Assembly: GCF_017254835.1 (NCBI RefSeq)
Contig: NZ_JAFKCW010000002.1
Location: 248,001 to 312,000 of the forward strand
Direction: 5' to 3'
Origin: Algoriphagus aestuariicola
Lineage (GTDB): Bacteria > Bacteroidota > Bacteroidia > Cytophagales > Cyclobacteriaceae
Length of the DNA stretch: 64,000 bases
The position numbers were made by a program, and so were the translations under genes. The notes under the pieces were generated by a model. It had not been told where the DNA came from. It searched no databases and saw nothing but the letters and a program-made list of their open reading frames with translations. Positions 1 through 8,068 of this stretch are shown one piece after another. The number at the start of each line of letters is the position of its first letter. Within the stretch, counting starts at the first letter, position 1.

Positions 1-10
1 AATCCAAAAT

Positions 11-700
11 TTAATCTTGCCCATACTCGACTAAGGTTAAATGTGTCTTGCTGCCACCGTCGATCAACTGATCTCCCAAGCAGTCATTTCTTGAGCAATA
101 GGTCAATACTTCGTCATATTTTTCCACTAGGCCGATGCCTTTCCCGAATACCTCATAGCGGATATCGCGGATCGTTATGTTGTCATCGAGCTCTTCCTGC
201 CTGACTTTTACAATTTCGACGGTTTCAAATCCAGGAATCGATGACGTGCCGACTTGCACAATCTCAAAGTCATCATTCCCCTCTACTTGATAAATCTTCC
301 CATTCCAGACTTTTCCTTGTTCCGGGGGGAAAACCAATGCGACAAGGGGGGTATTTTGAACCGTCCTCAAAAGTGCCTGATCACGATAGACCATCGAATA
401 CTCCAGTTCGAATGACCAATCCATACGATCGGGAGACTTAAAACGCGCTACGATGTAGACGACTTCGTTTTCCGCATTGAGATAGCTACTTCGAATCAAG
501 TCTCTGTAAAAAAATTGCGAGTCCTCAGAATCATTTTCCCCGTAATAGATCGTCTCTTCGACTTGATAGATCCAAAAAATGCCGACCACCAAAGGTTGGT
601 AGTCATGGCCAAGTTCTGGATTTGGGGGCTCAATCTCCTCACTGCAAGCAGCTAAGAAGAAACACAACATAAAAGACAGCAGGGAATACCGTAGTCGCAT
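11..700 (-). CDS. Putative surface lipoprotein, unknown function
   Basis: The 229-residue product begins with a basic n-region and a hydrophobic stretch ending in the lipobox LAAC (Cys19), so it should be lipidated. The residues after the cysteine (SEEIE) are acidic, which resembles the Bacteroidota lipoprotein export signal that sends lipoproteins to the cell surface; that localisation is an inference. The mature part is rich in beta-type alternation and acidic residues, and I recognise no domain. ATG start at 698-700. The gene runs toward the window edge, away from the TrpF-like gene, with 132 bp between the two starts. It is a real gene by length and signal peptide, but the function is unknown. 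Confidence 0.75.
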   Translation of the reverse strand: MRLRYSLLSFMLCFFLAACSEEIEPPNPELGHDYQPLVVGIFWIYQVEETIYYGENDSEDSQFFYRDLIRSSYLNAENEVVYIVARFKSPDRMDWSFELEYSMVYRDQALLRTVQNTPLVALVFPPEQGKVWNGKIYQVEGNDDFEIVQVGTSSIPGFETVEIVKVRQEELDDNITIRDIRYEVFGKGIGLVEKYDEVLTYCSRNDCLGDQLIDGGSKTHLTLVEYGQD

Positions 701-832
701 GCCGAAAATATACTACGAAAAAGACTATCATGTTTCCCTCGAGGGGACCTCGCGAGGATTTTCCCTACATCAATTTTAGCTTTTCTGATAAAATCGGCCT
801 GCTTACCTTAGCAGCCCAATACGATTTGAACT

Positions 833-1453
833 ATGGCGCTCAGGACTTTTGTAAAATTAAACAGCATCACCAACCTAACAGACGCCAGATATGGCTCGGG
901 TATGTATGTTGATCTCCTCGGCTTCGACCTCAACAGCGACTCGGAGAATTTCATCCGCCCCGAACTCTTCGCGGAAATCACCGGCTGGGTGTCGGGTGTC
1001 GACTTTGTGGGAGAGTTCCACCATCATGATTCTACAGACATTCCATCGGTCCTCGAAGCCTACCCTTCGATCACCTGGATAGAACTGGACCGAATTGGTG
1101 AACTTCAAAAACTCGTCGGCTTGGGGTATTCGTTGATCTACAAAGTGACTTTGGAGGAGGTACGTCATATGGAGCAAGAAGTAGCCAAGGTACTCCGTGA
1201 GTCTGGCATCATCCTGCATGTATTTTCCCATGCCTCTGCATTGGACAAGGAGGATTTAGAGGCGGTCGCCAAACTCGCACAAAATTGCAAAGTGTTGCTG
1301 GGAGCTGGTGTCAACAAGTCCAACGTGTTGGACTTGGTCGGCGAAACAGGGATCTATGGAATTACCCTGAGCGGTGGAGTTGAAATAAAGCCGGGTCTAA
1401 AGGACATGAATGAGTTGACTGACATCCTCGAAACTCTCGAAACAGAAGACTAA
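833..1453 (+). CDS. TrpF-like TIM-barrel protein without the catalytic cysteine
   Basis: A 206-residue protein with the outline of phosphoribosylanthranilate isomerase (TrpF). The N-terminal segment FVKLNSITNLTDA aligns with the TrpF signature KICGITN, and the C-terminal segment LLGAGVNKSNV...ITLSGGVEIKPGLKD aligns with LSGGLNPENV...VSSGVEAFPGKKD, which binds phosphate in TrpF. The catalytic Cys7 of TrpF is Asn10 here and the following Gly is Ser, and I cannot place the catalytic Asp. No other trp gene is nearby. A fold relative with a different or lost activity is more likely than a tryptophan enzyme. ATG start; the gene ends at a shared terminator. Confidence 0.75.
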   Translation: MALRTFVKLNSITNLTDARYGSGMYVDLLGFDLNSDSENFIRPELFAEITGWVSGVDFVGEFHHHDSTDIPSVLEAYPSITWIELDRIGELQKLVGLGYSLIYKVTLEEVRHMEQEVAKVLRESGIILHVFSHASALDKEDLEAVAKLAQNCKVLLGAGVNKSNVLDLVGETGIYGITLSGGVEIKPGLKDMNELTDILETLETED

Positions 1454-1458
1454 AAAAC

Positions 1459-1490
1459 AACCCGGCTCTCACGAACCGGGTTTTATTTTT
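1459..1490. terminator. Bidirectional intrinsic terminator
   Basis: A 7-bp stem AACCCGG (1459-1465) / CCGGGTT (1476-1482) with a 10-nt loop. It is flanked by an A-run on the left and a T-run on the right, so it can stop both the TrpF-like gene (+) and the aldo/keto reductase gene (-), which converge here. Confidence 0.8.
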
Positions 1491-2440
1491 CAAGTCTCCC
1501 AAAGATCTGTCAGTTTGTAGGGGCTCTGTTTTCCGGTAAAAATGCTACCGTCCACAAACCGGTGTTTAATCCCGATGTTGGCGAGGTCATCCATGTCGTG
1601 GGCAGTGAGCTCTATCTCGGCAGCTTTCAGGTTTTCCACGATCCTTGCTTGGTTTACAGACTTGGGAATGACAGCGATGCCCCGAGCAATCGACCAGGCA
1701 ATCAAAATCTGACCTACAGTCGCGGAATGTTTCTTTGCAATGTCAGCCACCGTATGATTTTCCAGAAGTCTTGGATCGTTTTTATGCCTTTCTCCCCTGG
1801 AATCCGGTGATCCGAGCGGTGAATAAGCAGTGATCAGAATGCCATTTGCCCTACAAAAATCAACCAAGGAAGCTTGTGGTAAAAAAGGATGCATCTCCAC
1901 CTGATTCATTTCGGGCTTTTCCCCACCCATATCCAAAAGTTCCTTGAGCTTTTCCCGGTTGAAGTTTGAGACTCCGATATGCTTCGTCGCACCCATGGCT
2001 TTTTGCTCTTGCATCGCTTCCCAAGTTTGGGTCAGCGGGATGTCCTTATAGGTATAAAATTCCTCTCTGTGTTCGGCGAAGCTAGTTCCGGGCTTGAAGG
2101 CGATCGGCCAGTGCATGAGGTAAAGATCAAGGTAGCTTAGGCCAAGGTTTCGCAGCGACTTCTCTAGTGCCGGCCTTACGTCTTCGTGTCGGTGGCTGTC
2201 GTTCCAAAGTTTGGAAGTGACGAAGAGCTCCTTTCTTTTCACCAGTCCATCTCCGATAGCGTCGGAAATTCCTTGCCCCACTTCCAATTCATTCTGATAG
2301 ATGGCGGCACAATCTAGGTGTCGATATCCCGCCTCAATAGCCCAATAGACTGCTTTTCTCACTTCACCAGGCTTACTTTTCCAAGTACCCAAGCCAAGAA
2401 TAGGCAACTTGTCTCCGTTCGAAAATTCCAGATTTTTCAT
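1490..2440 (-). CDS. Aldo/keto reductase
   Basis: A 316-residue cytosolic NAD(P)H-dependent aldo/keto reductase. The AKR catalytic tetrad is visible: Asp43 and Tyr48 (HLDCAAIYQNE), Lys77 (VTSKLWN) and His110 (LMHWP). These lie exactly seven positions before the AKR1 reference residues (50, 55, 84, 117). The cofactor-phosphate motif IPKSVNQAR is near the C-terminus. Length is typical of the family. The physiological carbonyl substrate cannot be read from sequence. It is a single gene that ends at the shared hairpin with the TrpF-like gene; the ATG lies at 2438-2440. Confidence 0.93.
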   Translation of the reverse strand: MKNLEFSNGDKLPILGLGTWKSKPGEVRKAVYWAIEAGYRHLDCAAIYQNELEVGQGISDAIGDGLVKRKELFVTSKLWNDSHRHEDVRPALEKSLRNLGLSYLDLYLMHWPIAFKPGTSFAEHREEFYTYKDIPLTQTWEAMQEQKAMGATKHIGVSNFNREKLKELLDMGGEKPEMNQVEMHPFLPQASLVDFCRANGILITAYSPLGSPDSRGERHKNDPRLLENHTVADIAKKHSATVGQILIAWSIARGIAVIPKSVNQARIVENLKAAEIELTAHDMDDLANIGIKHRFVDGSIFTGKQSPYKLTDLWET

Positions 2441-2706
2441 TGTGGTTATGTTCTTGTTTTCTATTAAAAAGTCCCTCTAAATTCCCCATTAAGATAATTC
2501 AAACTTGCCTAATCGACCATTCTCCAAGGCAATTCCCGAATTTTTCCGACTTACAAGTTTGTCTCGCCACTTCCATATACGAAACATAAGGATTTCGGGA
2601 CGAGTAAAGGTGGAGAGCCGGAGTATTTATCCTTTCTCATTTTTTTTACTATCGACGAATCGTTTAAGATTTTTCATTTGGTAAGAAAAAGACTGCCCCA
2701 TAAAAA
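2441..2706. other. Intergenic region between aldo/keto reductase and oxidoreductase cluster
   Basis: No coding sequence is visible. The part next to 2440 should hold the aldo/keto reductase promoter, but I find no convincing TAnnTTTG box on the minus strand. Confidence 0.5.
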
Positions 2707-2740
2707 AGCTTGGGCGGGAAATACAAAACCCGCCCAAGCT
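2707..2740 (-). terminator. Intrinsic terminator of the exported oxidoreductase operon
   Basis: A perfect 12-bp stem, AGCTTGGGCGGG (2707-2718) against CCCGCCCAAGCT (2729-2740), with a 10-nt loop. The A-run to its left becomes a U-run in the minus-strand transcript. It lies 22 bp beyond the stop codon of the 2762-4135 gene. Confidence 0.9.
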
Positions 2741-2761
2741 CTAAATGTTCACTTCCGAAAA

Positions 2762-4135
2762 TCACTTCAGTGCTAATTCCCTCGCCTTGATATTGGTGTA
2801 ATACTTGGTGATCATGTTTGGCACCTCCCAAGCAGGCATTTTTCCTGCCTGATAGTATTCCAAAAACCTCTCAGTGACTTGAGCAAAATGCGCCTCGTGG
2901 CCATTGTGGTAGGAGTCCGGAATGGTAACCTGATATTCTCCAGATGGCATTTGTGTCAGGCCGATTCCTGGATACTTTGCCTGCAGCGTTTCGTTTACAG
3001 CCTTTTCCAGCTGCGCCAATTCAGTGCCGAGCAACTCGACATACAAGGCCGGGCGGTAGTTTTCCTCCTTGCCTTGCCGGATGATCAGGTTGGCTTTGGT
3101 CCCCCGCATCATACTGTAGTGTGTATCAGCACTTCCTTCTGGCGCTTGATAATTCCAGATCACGCTTGCCTTTGCATGCTTTCCCTTCAGGGTGTAGGCC
3201 ATTTCTCCGTTGGAGAAAACTTCCAGTTTGCCATCCTTGATGTCTTTTTGTAGAAAATCAGGGAAGCCAGACTTGCCTGTCACCTGCTGGAACTCTTGCA
3301 GCGTCATGGGAGTCGACCAACGCTTGGCCGAAAGCATCTGCACGTCTGTAGTATCCAAAGCCACTTCCGGAAAAGCTTCCCACTGGATCAAGTCAACCAG
3401 GTGGGTGGTCACGTCCACGATTCCCTCGCCCTCTACGCTCACGTCAAAGAACCAATCCGGCCGGATCAGGGGTGCGCCAGAGACGTACTTGAAGAAATGG
3501 TGGACGGATTCCTTGGTAATCGCCGGATTTTCCGGTGTTCCGGTCTCTAGTTCGCCAAACACCTCAGAAATCATCGATAGCTCCCGCTGGAGCAATGTCG
3601 TGATTTCAAAGCGCTCCGTCATGATATCATAAATAAGGAGATTCTTCTCCTCTGCCAGCTGAAAGGCTTTGACCAACTTGTTAAACCCTTCTTGGTTGAT
3701 CACCAGAGGCTTGTCTGCGTAGACGTGGATGTCGTTTTCGATGGCGGCGAGGATATAGTCGACCTTACGATCGTTTTTGCCTGCTACCATCATCACGTTT
3801 CCAGGCTTTTCAGCGACCATCTTTTCCAGATAGTCGGCGCCTGTGTACACTTCCAGATTCCAGGCAGTTGGGTTTTCAGTCCGCTCATTGTAGCCAGCGA
3901 TACGCTTCAGGTGATCAGCCAGCTCTGCACCCTCCGGAGCAAAAACATAAACGGTCGAATCCACCGTAGGATACATGGACTTGTGGATCAGACCGGCATG
4001 AAAATGTCCGGGATCCAGAGTCATGATCTTTACCTTTGAATTGGGTTCAGAAGTTTCTGATTTCATCTCGGGACTGGAACAGGAAGCGGAAAAAAGGGCC
4101 AATGCGGCCCCGATCTTTACTTTATTGGAAATCAT
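2762..4135 (-). CDS. Gfo/Idh/MocA-type oxidoreductase lipoprotein
   Basis: A 457-residue protein with a lipobox (SASC, Cys19), hence periplasmic or membrane-anchored. The N-terminal Rossmann-like half opens with VKIMTLDPGHFHAGLI, where the usual GxGxxG loop is replaced by DPGHFHA. I associate this variant with the group that carries a dedicated oxidoreductase C-terminal domain. The EKP-type motif is DKP (141-143, HVYADKPLV). It is the last gene of a minus-strand run after the DUF6807 and Tat-type oxidoreductase genes and before a strong terminator. The probable role is redox modification of a sugar outside the cytoplasm. The substrate is unknown, and binding of NAD(P) through the altered loop is uncertain. 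Confidence 0.85.
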   Translation of the reverse strand: MISNKVKIGAALALFSASCSSPEMKSETSEPNSKVKIMTLDPGHFHAGLIHKSMYPTVDSTVYVFAPEGAELADHLKRIAGYNERTENPTAWNLEVYTGADYLEKMVAEKPGNVMMVAGKNDRKVDYILAAIENDIHVYADKPLVINQEGFNKLVKAFQLAEEKNLLIYDIMTERFEITTLLQRELSMISEVFGELETGTPENPAITKESVHHFFKYVSGAPLIRPDWFFDVSVEGEGIVDVTTHLVDLIQWEAFPEVALDTTDVQMLSAKRWSTPMTLQEFQQVTGKSGFPDFLQKDIKDGKLEVFSNGEMAYTLKGKHAKASVIWNYQAPEGSADTHYSMMRGTKANLIIRQGKEENYRPALYVELLGTELAQLEKAVNETLQAKYPGIGLTQMPSGEYQVTIPDSYHNGHEAHFAQVTERFLEYYQAGKMPAWEVPNMITKYYTNIKARELALK

Positions 4136-4195
4136 ACATTCGATATTAAATACTGCTTCAAATTAAGCATCAACTTAAAAGCGCCCACGGCAGAA

Positions 4196-5566
4196 TTAGG
4201 CTTTGACATAATCCGTACCCCAAGGTCTGCGCTGAGTCCGGCTCAGATGTGAATTTGCCTCCTTGTCGTTTACAAATTCCTCCTTGGCGGCATCCCATTC
4301 CAGCCTTCTGCCCATTTTCATCGCGATATGGCTTACCAAACATACGGAACATGCCCTGTGTCCAATCTCAACTGGAGACAATAGTTCATTGTTCCCTTGG
4401 ATCGCACCTAGCCAGTTGCCATGGTGCTCATTACTTTTGATAAGATGGATCTCCTCCGGGCCGATCACTGACTGGAGGATTTTCGGGTCGGAAGCATCCA
4501 GAGCTTTTGCGTTGTTGTCTTTTGAAACGGGATCGGAGGACGAAGCTTGGTAGTTTCCTCTGGAAACCCAAATCCAGCCTTCCGTTCCTTCATAGCGAAT
4601 CCCATTTGGATAGCCTCCGGAGGTAAACATGGTGATTCCGTTGTCATATTCCGCTTTGACCATGAAATCACCGTGCACGTTCCACAATCCCGAGCGAGGG
4701 AACTCGGCGACGGCCTCGACAAATCTTGGCCCGGTTAATTCGGTATCCATGCCCCAGGCTGCCGAGTCAAAGTGATGCTGTCCCCATCCGGTGATCATGC
4801 CTGCGCCGTAATTTTCCAGCCTCAGCCATCCCGGACGACTATAGTCGTTTTGAGGATGAACTCCGATTTCCGTATAGGGAACCTCCGGTGTCGAGCCCAG
4901 CCACATATCAAAATTCAGGTTTGACGGCACCGGCATCGCAGGCGCATCCGGGCCAGAAGGGTCTCCCGGCAATCCGATGCGAACAGTGTGAAGTTTGCCT
5001 ATTCTTCCATTTCTCACCAATTCGGCTGCAATCCTAAATTGCTCACTGGATCGTTGCTGGGTTCCAAGCTGCAGCTTGACACCTGTCTTGTTTACCACAT
5101 CAACCAGCTGACGGCCTTCTTTGATGGTGAGAGATGTTGGTTTTTGCACGTAAACATGCTTCCCAGCCAAAGCAGCTTCCATAGCAGGTTGGGAATGCCA
5201 GTGATCCGGAGTCGAGATCACCACCGCATCTATTTCCTTGTTGAGCAGCATCTCTCGGTAGTCACCGTACTGCTTTACATCCACGTAGGGTTTTCCGTTC
5301 TTTTTGGAGTAGTAGTCCTCGATCAGCTTTTTCCCGTCAGCCATACGCTTGCTGTCGACATCAGACACCGCGACGAGCTGCGCCACTTCATGTCTCCAGG
5401 TTCCTGGCAAATCGTGGTCTCGGGCAATCCTTCCACAACCGATCTGGCCTATCGTAATTCGGTTACTCGGTGCGTTTTTGCCGAAAACTGAGGCTGGCAC
5501 AATGGTTGGAAATCCAATCGCAGCGGTTGCCAGTGCAGTTTTCATCATAAAATCTCTTCTTTCCAT
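4196..5566 (-). CDS. Tat-exported Gfo/Idh/MocA family oxidoreductase
   Basis: A 456-residue protein. The N-terminus carries twin arginines (RRDFM, residues 3-7) and an alanine-rich hydrophobic segment, a Tat signal used for proteins exported folded with a bound cofactor. The Rossmann motif is ITIGQIGCGRIARDHD (37-52). The EKP motif appears as QKP (141-143), and DHWH (121-124) follows the STP turn. The family oxidises or epimerises sugars with NAD(P), and a tightly bound cofactor fits export. It lies 30 bp downstream of the DUF6807 gene and 60 bp upstream of the second oxidoreductase, so it is probably co-transcribed with both. The substrate is not determined. Confidence 0.9.
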   Translation of the reverse strand: MERRDFMMKTALATAAIGFPTIVPASVFGKNAPSNRITIGQIGCGRIARDHDLPGTWRHEVAQLVAVSDVDSKRMADGKKLIEDYYSKKNGKPYVDVKQYGDYREMLLNKEIDAVVISTPDHWHSQPAMEAALAGKHVYVQKPTSLTIKEGRQLVDVVNKTGVKLQLGTQQRSSEQFRIAAELVRNGRIGKLHTVRIGLPGDPSGPDAPAMPVPSNLNFDMWLGSTPEVPYTEIGVHPQNDYSRPGWLRLENYGAGMITGWGQHHFDSAAWGMDTELTGPRFVEAVAEFPRSGLWNVHGDFMVKAEYDNGITMFTSGGYPNGIRYEGTEGWIWVSRGNYQASSSDPVSKDNNAKALDASDPKILQSVIGPEEIHLIKSNEHHGNWLGAIQGNNELLSPVEIGHRACSVCLVSHIAMKMGRRLEWDAAKEEFVNDKEANSHLSRTQRRPWGTDYVKA

Positions 5567-5596
5567 AGCTATAAAGTAGGGTTAAACTGGGGTATT

Positions 5597-6565
5597 CTAT
5601 TTAACAAATGCTCTCCAATAAGCCTCGGCTTCCTCGGGAGTAAGGTCTCCATCAAAGACAATCATTCTATATTTAAGTGTGTAGCGCTCGTTGGGCTGGA
5701 GTTCCCAAGACTCATGGCGGATTGGACAGAACTCGATAAAAACGTTGCCCTCGCCTTTGTACTGGCCCAAAGGCCAAACGCGCAGCGGTTCGGGATGGGA
5801 TTTGTTGGTGTTGTGGGATAGGAAAAGAATCCCGCTTTGACCCGAAGCGTCCGCGGTCTTCCCCTTGACGATAACCCATTTGGCATTGCTCCCATCCGCA
5901 TCCTTGCGGGTCTTGCCTTCCGAAGTCAGGATATTGCTATTGGCATCGCCCCATAGCTCAGTAGCCCGAAAGCCGATCCCTCCCCCGTAGCGATAGTCGT
6001 CCAGAAGTATGCCTCCCGGAATTTTGGTTTCTATTGTGGTCGTATAGTCCACCATGTAGCGGTCTTTGTCGGCGGGCTTCACTTTGATGCGCAGATCTTC
6101 TTCAATGGCCAGTTTTTCGTTTTCTGGGGCCTTGAGGTCTAGATGGTTTTGGCGGACGTTGAGTTCTGCGGCACCGCCGGCCACTTTCTTGGAAAGTATT
6201 TTTGCGAAGTCCACACGTCCTTTGCCGTCTCCCAGATTCCAAAAATCCACTTCCCTCCCACTGATCGTGGCACGAGTCCAGGGACCCCAAATCCCATAAT
6301 GATGATAGTGGTCTGGAGGCTGTATTCGACTGAGTACCTGACCACTTGGAGAAGTGATGGGATGGATAAAACCTGACTTACTGAAGTCCACTTTGACTCC
6401 TTCCGGAACGGGTACTTTGGCGGTCTGGTAAGTCAAAACCCGCTGATTGTCAATAAGAAAATCCACTCCGGTGGAAGTTTCGTTTAGCGTGATTTTTTGC
6501 GAAAACGATACCGAAGATAATCCCAAAAAAACGAGGGATAGAAATAAATTCCTTTTGAAACACAT
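5597..6565 (-). CDS. DUF6807 (PmoA-like) secreted protein
   Basis: A 322-residue protein with a Sec signal peptide ending SVSFSQ. The body matches the family annotated as methane oxygenase PmoA or DUF6807. The cues are the segment PPDHYHHYGIWGPW with clustered His residues, then REVDFWN, and FCPIRHESWELQPNE toward the C-terminus. Despite the PmoA label, the family is soluble, beta-rich and found in Bacteroidota sugar clusters, not in methane oxidation. It is the first gene of the minus-strand run with two exported oxidoreductases, divergent from the ThuA-like gene with only 74 bp between starts. A role in the same sugar pathway is inferred. Confidence 0.85.
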   Translation of the reverse strand: MCFKRNLFLSLVFLGLSSVSFSQKITLNETSTGVDFLIDNQRVLTYQTAKVPVPEGVKVDFSKSGFIHPITSPSGQVLSRIQPPDHYHHYGIWGPWTRATISGREVDFWNLGDGKGRVDFAKILSKKVAGGAAELNVRQNHLDLKAPENEKLAIEEDLRIKVKPADKDRYMVDYTTTIETKIPGGILLDDYRYGGGIGFRATELWGDANSNILTSEGKTRKDADGSNAKWVIVKGKTADASGQSGILFLSHNTNKSHPEPLRVWPLGQYKGEGNVFIEFCPIRHESWELQPNERYTLKYRMIVFDGDLTPEEAEAYWRAFVK

Positions 6566-6639
6566 GTAAAATTCAGGTTATTGGGCCTCCAAGATATCAA
6601 AATCTCAAAAAATCAATTAACCCAGTTATACTAATCCCC

Positions 6640-7569
6640 ATGAAGCGTCTCTATTTCTACGCAATCGTTTTCTTATCAACCTTTCATTTTGCATGTGCCC
6701 AGAGTCTAAACGAAGTACCACTTGACCAGGCTTGGAAAGACAAGATCACCTCCTTGGCTCCTGAAAAGCAAAGCTTTCCGGCCAAGAAAAAAAACATACT
6801 GGTTTTCTCACTGCATACCGGATTTAAGCATTGGGTGATTCCCCACACCGAAGAGATGCTAAAAATCCTAGGAGACAAAAGCGGAGCCTTTTCCGTGAGC
6901 GGAAGCAAGGACATCACCGAGTTTGAAGCAAAAAACCTCAAAAAATACGATGCGATCATCCTAAACAATACCTGCTCCGTTGGAGACCACAGAAACCTCT
7001 TCTGGGACAAACTAAAAGCTGACGCAGGCAAAGGCTACGACTCCGCGGCGCTGATGAAAAAAGCCCAGGAGCTCGAAGCCAATATCCTAAGCTATGTAGA
7101 GAAAGGTGGCGGACTCATGGTGGTACACGGCGGCAACACAACGTTGAACAACTCTTGGGACTTCAGCCGACTGCTAGGCGCCAGTTTTGACTACCATCCC
7201 AAGCAGCAGGCCATCCAAGTGAGGCTCGAAGATCCAAACCACCCGCTGGTGCAGGCATTTCCAGCCGAAGGCTTCAACCACATCGACGAGCCCTACTTTT
7301 ATAAGAATGCGTATGCAGAGGGCGATTTCAAGCCTTTGCTCTACTTCAACAACGCGGAAATTGAAGGTCAGCGAAAAGGCCAGGAAAAGACCGAGGGAAA
7401 GACCTATGTATCTTGGATCCGTGCGGAAGGCAAAGGAAAGGTGATGTACATCTCCCCTTCACACAATGCGCAGAGCTTCGAAAATCCGGACCTGCTCCAA
7501 TTCTATCTCGACGGCATGCAGTATGTGGCCGGTGACGTGGAATGCGACGAGACGCCGGTGGGAAAGTGA
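6640..7569 (+). CDS. ThuA-like domain protein, secreted
   Basis: A 309-residue protein with an N-terminal signal sequence ending FACAQ. The ThuA fold, a class I amidotransferase-like domain without the catalytic triad, is visible in KNILVFSLHTGFKHW, the DAIILNNT strand, the GGGLMVVHGG turn and the late segment GKVMYISPSHN. ThuA proteins are linked to trehalose and keto-sugar use. The gene shares a short promoter region with the divergent DUF6807-oxidoreductase operon, so joint control is likely. Its natural terminator at about 9074 is now 1.5 kb away because an insertion sequence landed in between. Confidence 0.88.
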   Translation: MKRLYFYAIVFLSTFHFACAQSLNEVPLDQAWKDKITSLAPEKQSFPAKKKNILVFSLHTGFKHWVIPHTEEMLKILGDKSGAFSVSGSKDITEFEAKNLKKYDAIILNNTCSVGDHRNLFWDKLKADAGKGYDSAALMKKAQELEANILSYVEKGGGLMVVHGGNTTLNNSWDFSRLLGASFDYHPKQQAIQVRLEDPNHPLVQAFPAEGFNHIDEPYFYKNAYAEGDFKPLLYFNNAEIEGQRKGQEKTEGKTYVSWIRAEGKGKVMYISPSHNAQSFENPDLLQFYLDGMQYVAGDVECDETPVGK

Positions 7570-7573
7570 GTTG

Positions 7574-7633
7574 CTGGAAGTCGGATGTCCGATGCTAGGT
7601 GTCGGGTGATGGATGACCGATGCTGGATGTCGC
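7574..7633. repeat. Degenerate GATGTCGG/CCGATGCT repeat tract, interrupted by the IS
   Basis: About 60 bp of loosely repeated units such as GGATGTCCGATGCT, GGTGTCGGGTGATGG and GACCGATGCTGGATGTCG follow the ThuA-like gene. The same unit (ATGTCCGATG) resumes directly after the insertion sequence at 9064-9073, so the element went into this tract. Confidence 0.65.
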
Positions 7634-7659
7634 TGTCATGTCCTGAAATAGCTTGACAG
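7634..7659 (+). repeat. IS left terminal inverted repeat
   Basis: 26 bp beginning TGTCATGTCCTGA, preceded by the CGC target duplication. Confidence 0.88.
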
Positions 7660-7687
7660 TAATGTCAGACTAAAACCGGGTAATATT

Positions 7688-8068
7688 ATGACAAAAGCAG
7701 GTAGAGAAATCAGGCGGTACAGTATTAGCTTTAAGAAGCAAGTGGTAGAGGAATTGGAAAATGGCTCCTCTATCGTGTTCCTCCAAAAGAAATACGGAAT
7801 CGGGGGGGCGGATACGATCCAGAACTGGGTAAAATCCTTTGGAAGGTACCATTTGCTCAACAAGACCATACGAATAGAAACCATGGATGAGAAAGACAGG
7901 CTAAAGCAACTGGAAGCGGAGAACCGAAAACTGAGAGACGCCTTGGCGGACTCGATCATAGCCAACAAATGCTTGGAGACCCTGATCGATGTAGCCAACC
8001 AGGAGTATAAGACCGATCTAAAAAAAAACTTTGGCACCGGTGTGTTGAAAAAAGGCCGCAAGGGATGA
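7688..8068 (+). CDS. IS3-family transposase OrfA (HTH protein)
   Basis: 126 residues. The N-terminal half is a helix-turn-helix of the transposase type (YSISFKKQVVEELENGSS followed by KYGIGGADTIQNWVKSFG). A leucine-rich coiled coil follows (DRLKQLEAENRKLRDALAD), as in other OrfA proteins that dimerise. The stop codon overlaps the next start in an ATGA arrangement (8065-8068), so reinitiation is a simpler reading than a frameshift fusion. Confidence 0.92.
   Translation: MTKAGREIRRYSISFKKQVVEELENGSSIVFLQKKYGIGGADTIQNWVKSFGRYHLLNKTIRIETMDEKDRLKQLEAENRKLRDALADSIIANKCLETLIDVANQEYKTDLKKNFGTGVLKKGRKG

Noticed and set aside
5597-6565. Methane monooxygenase subunit (PmoA)
   Set aside because: The family name is historical; the protein is soluble, has a Sec signal, and sits in a sugar-redox cluster.
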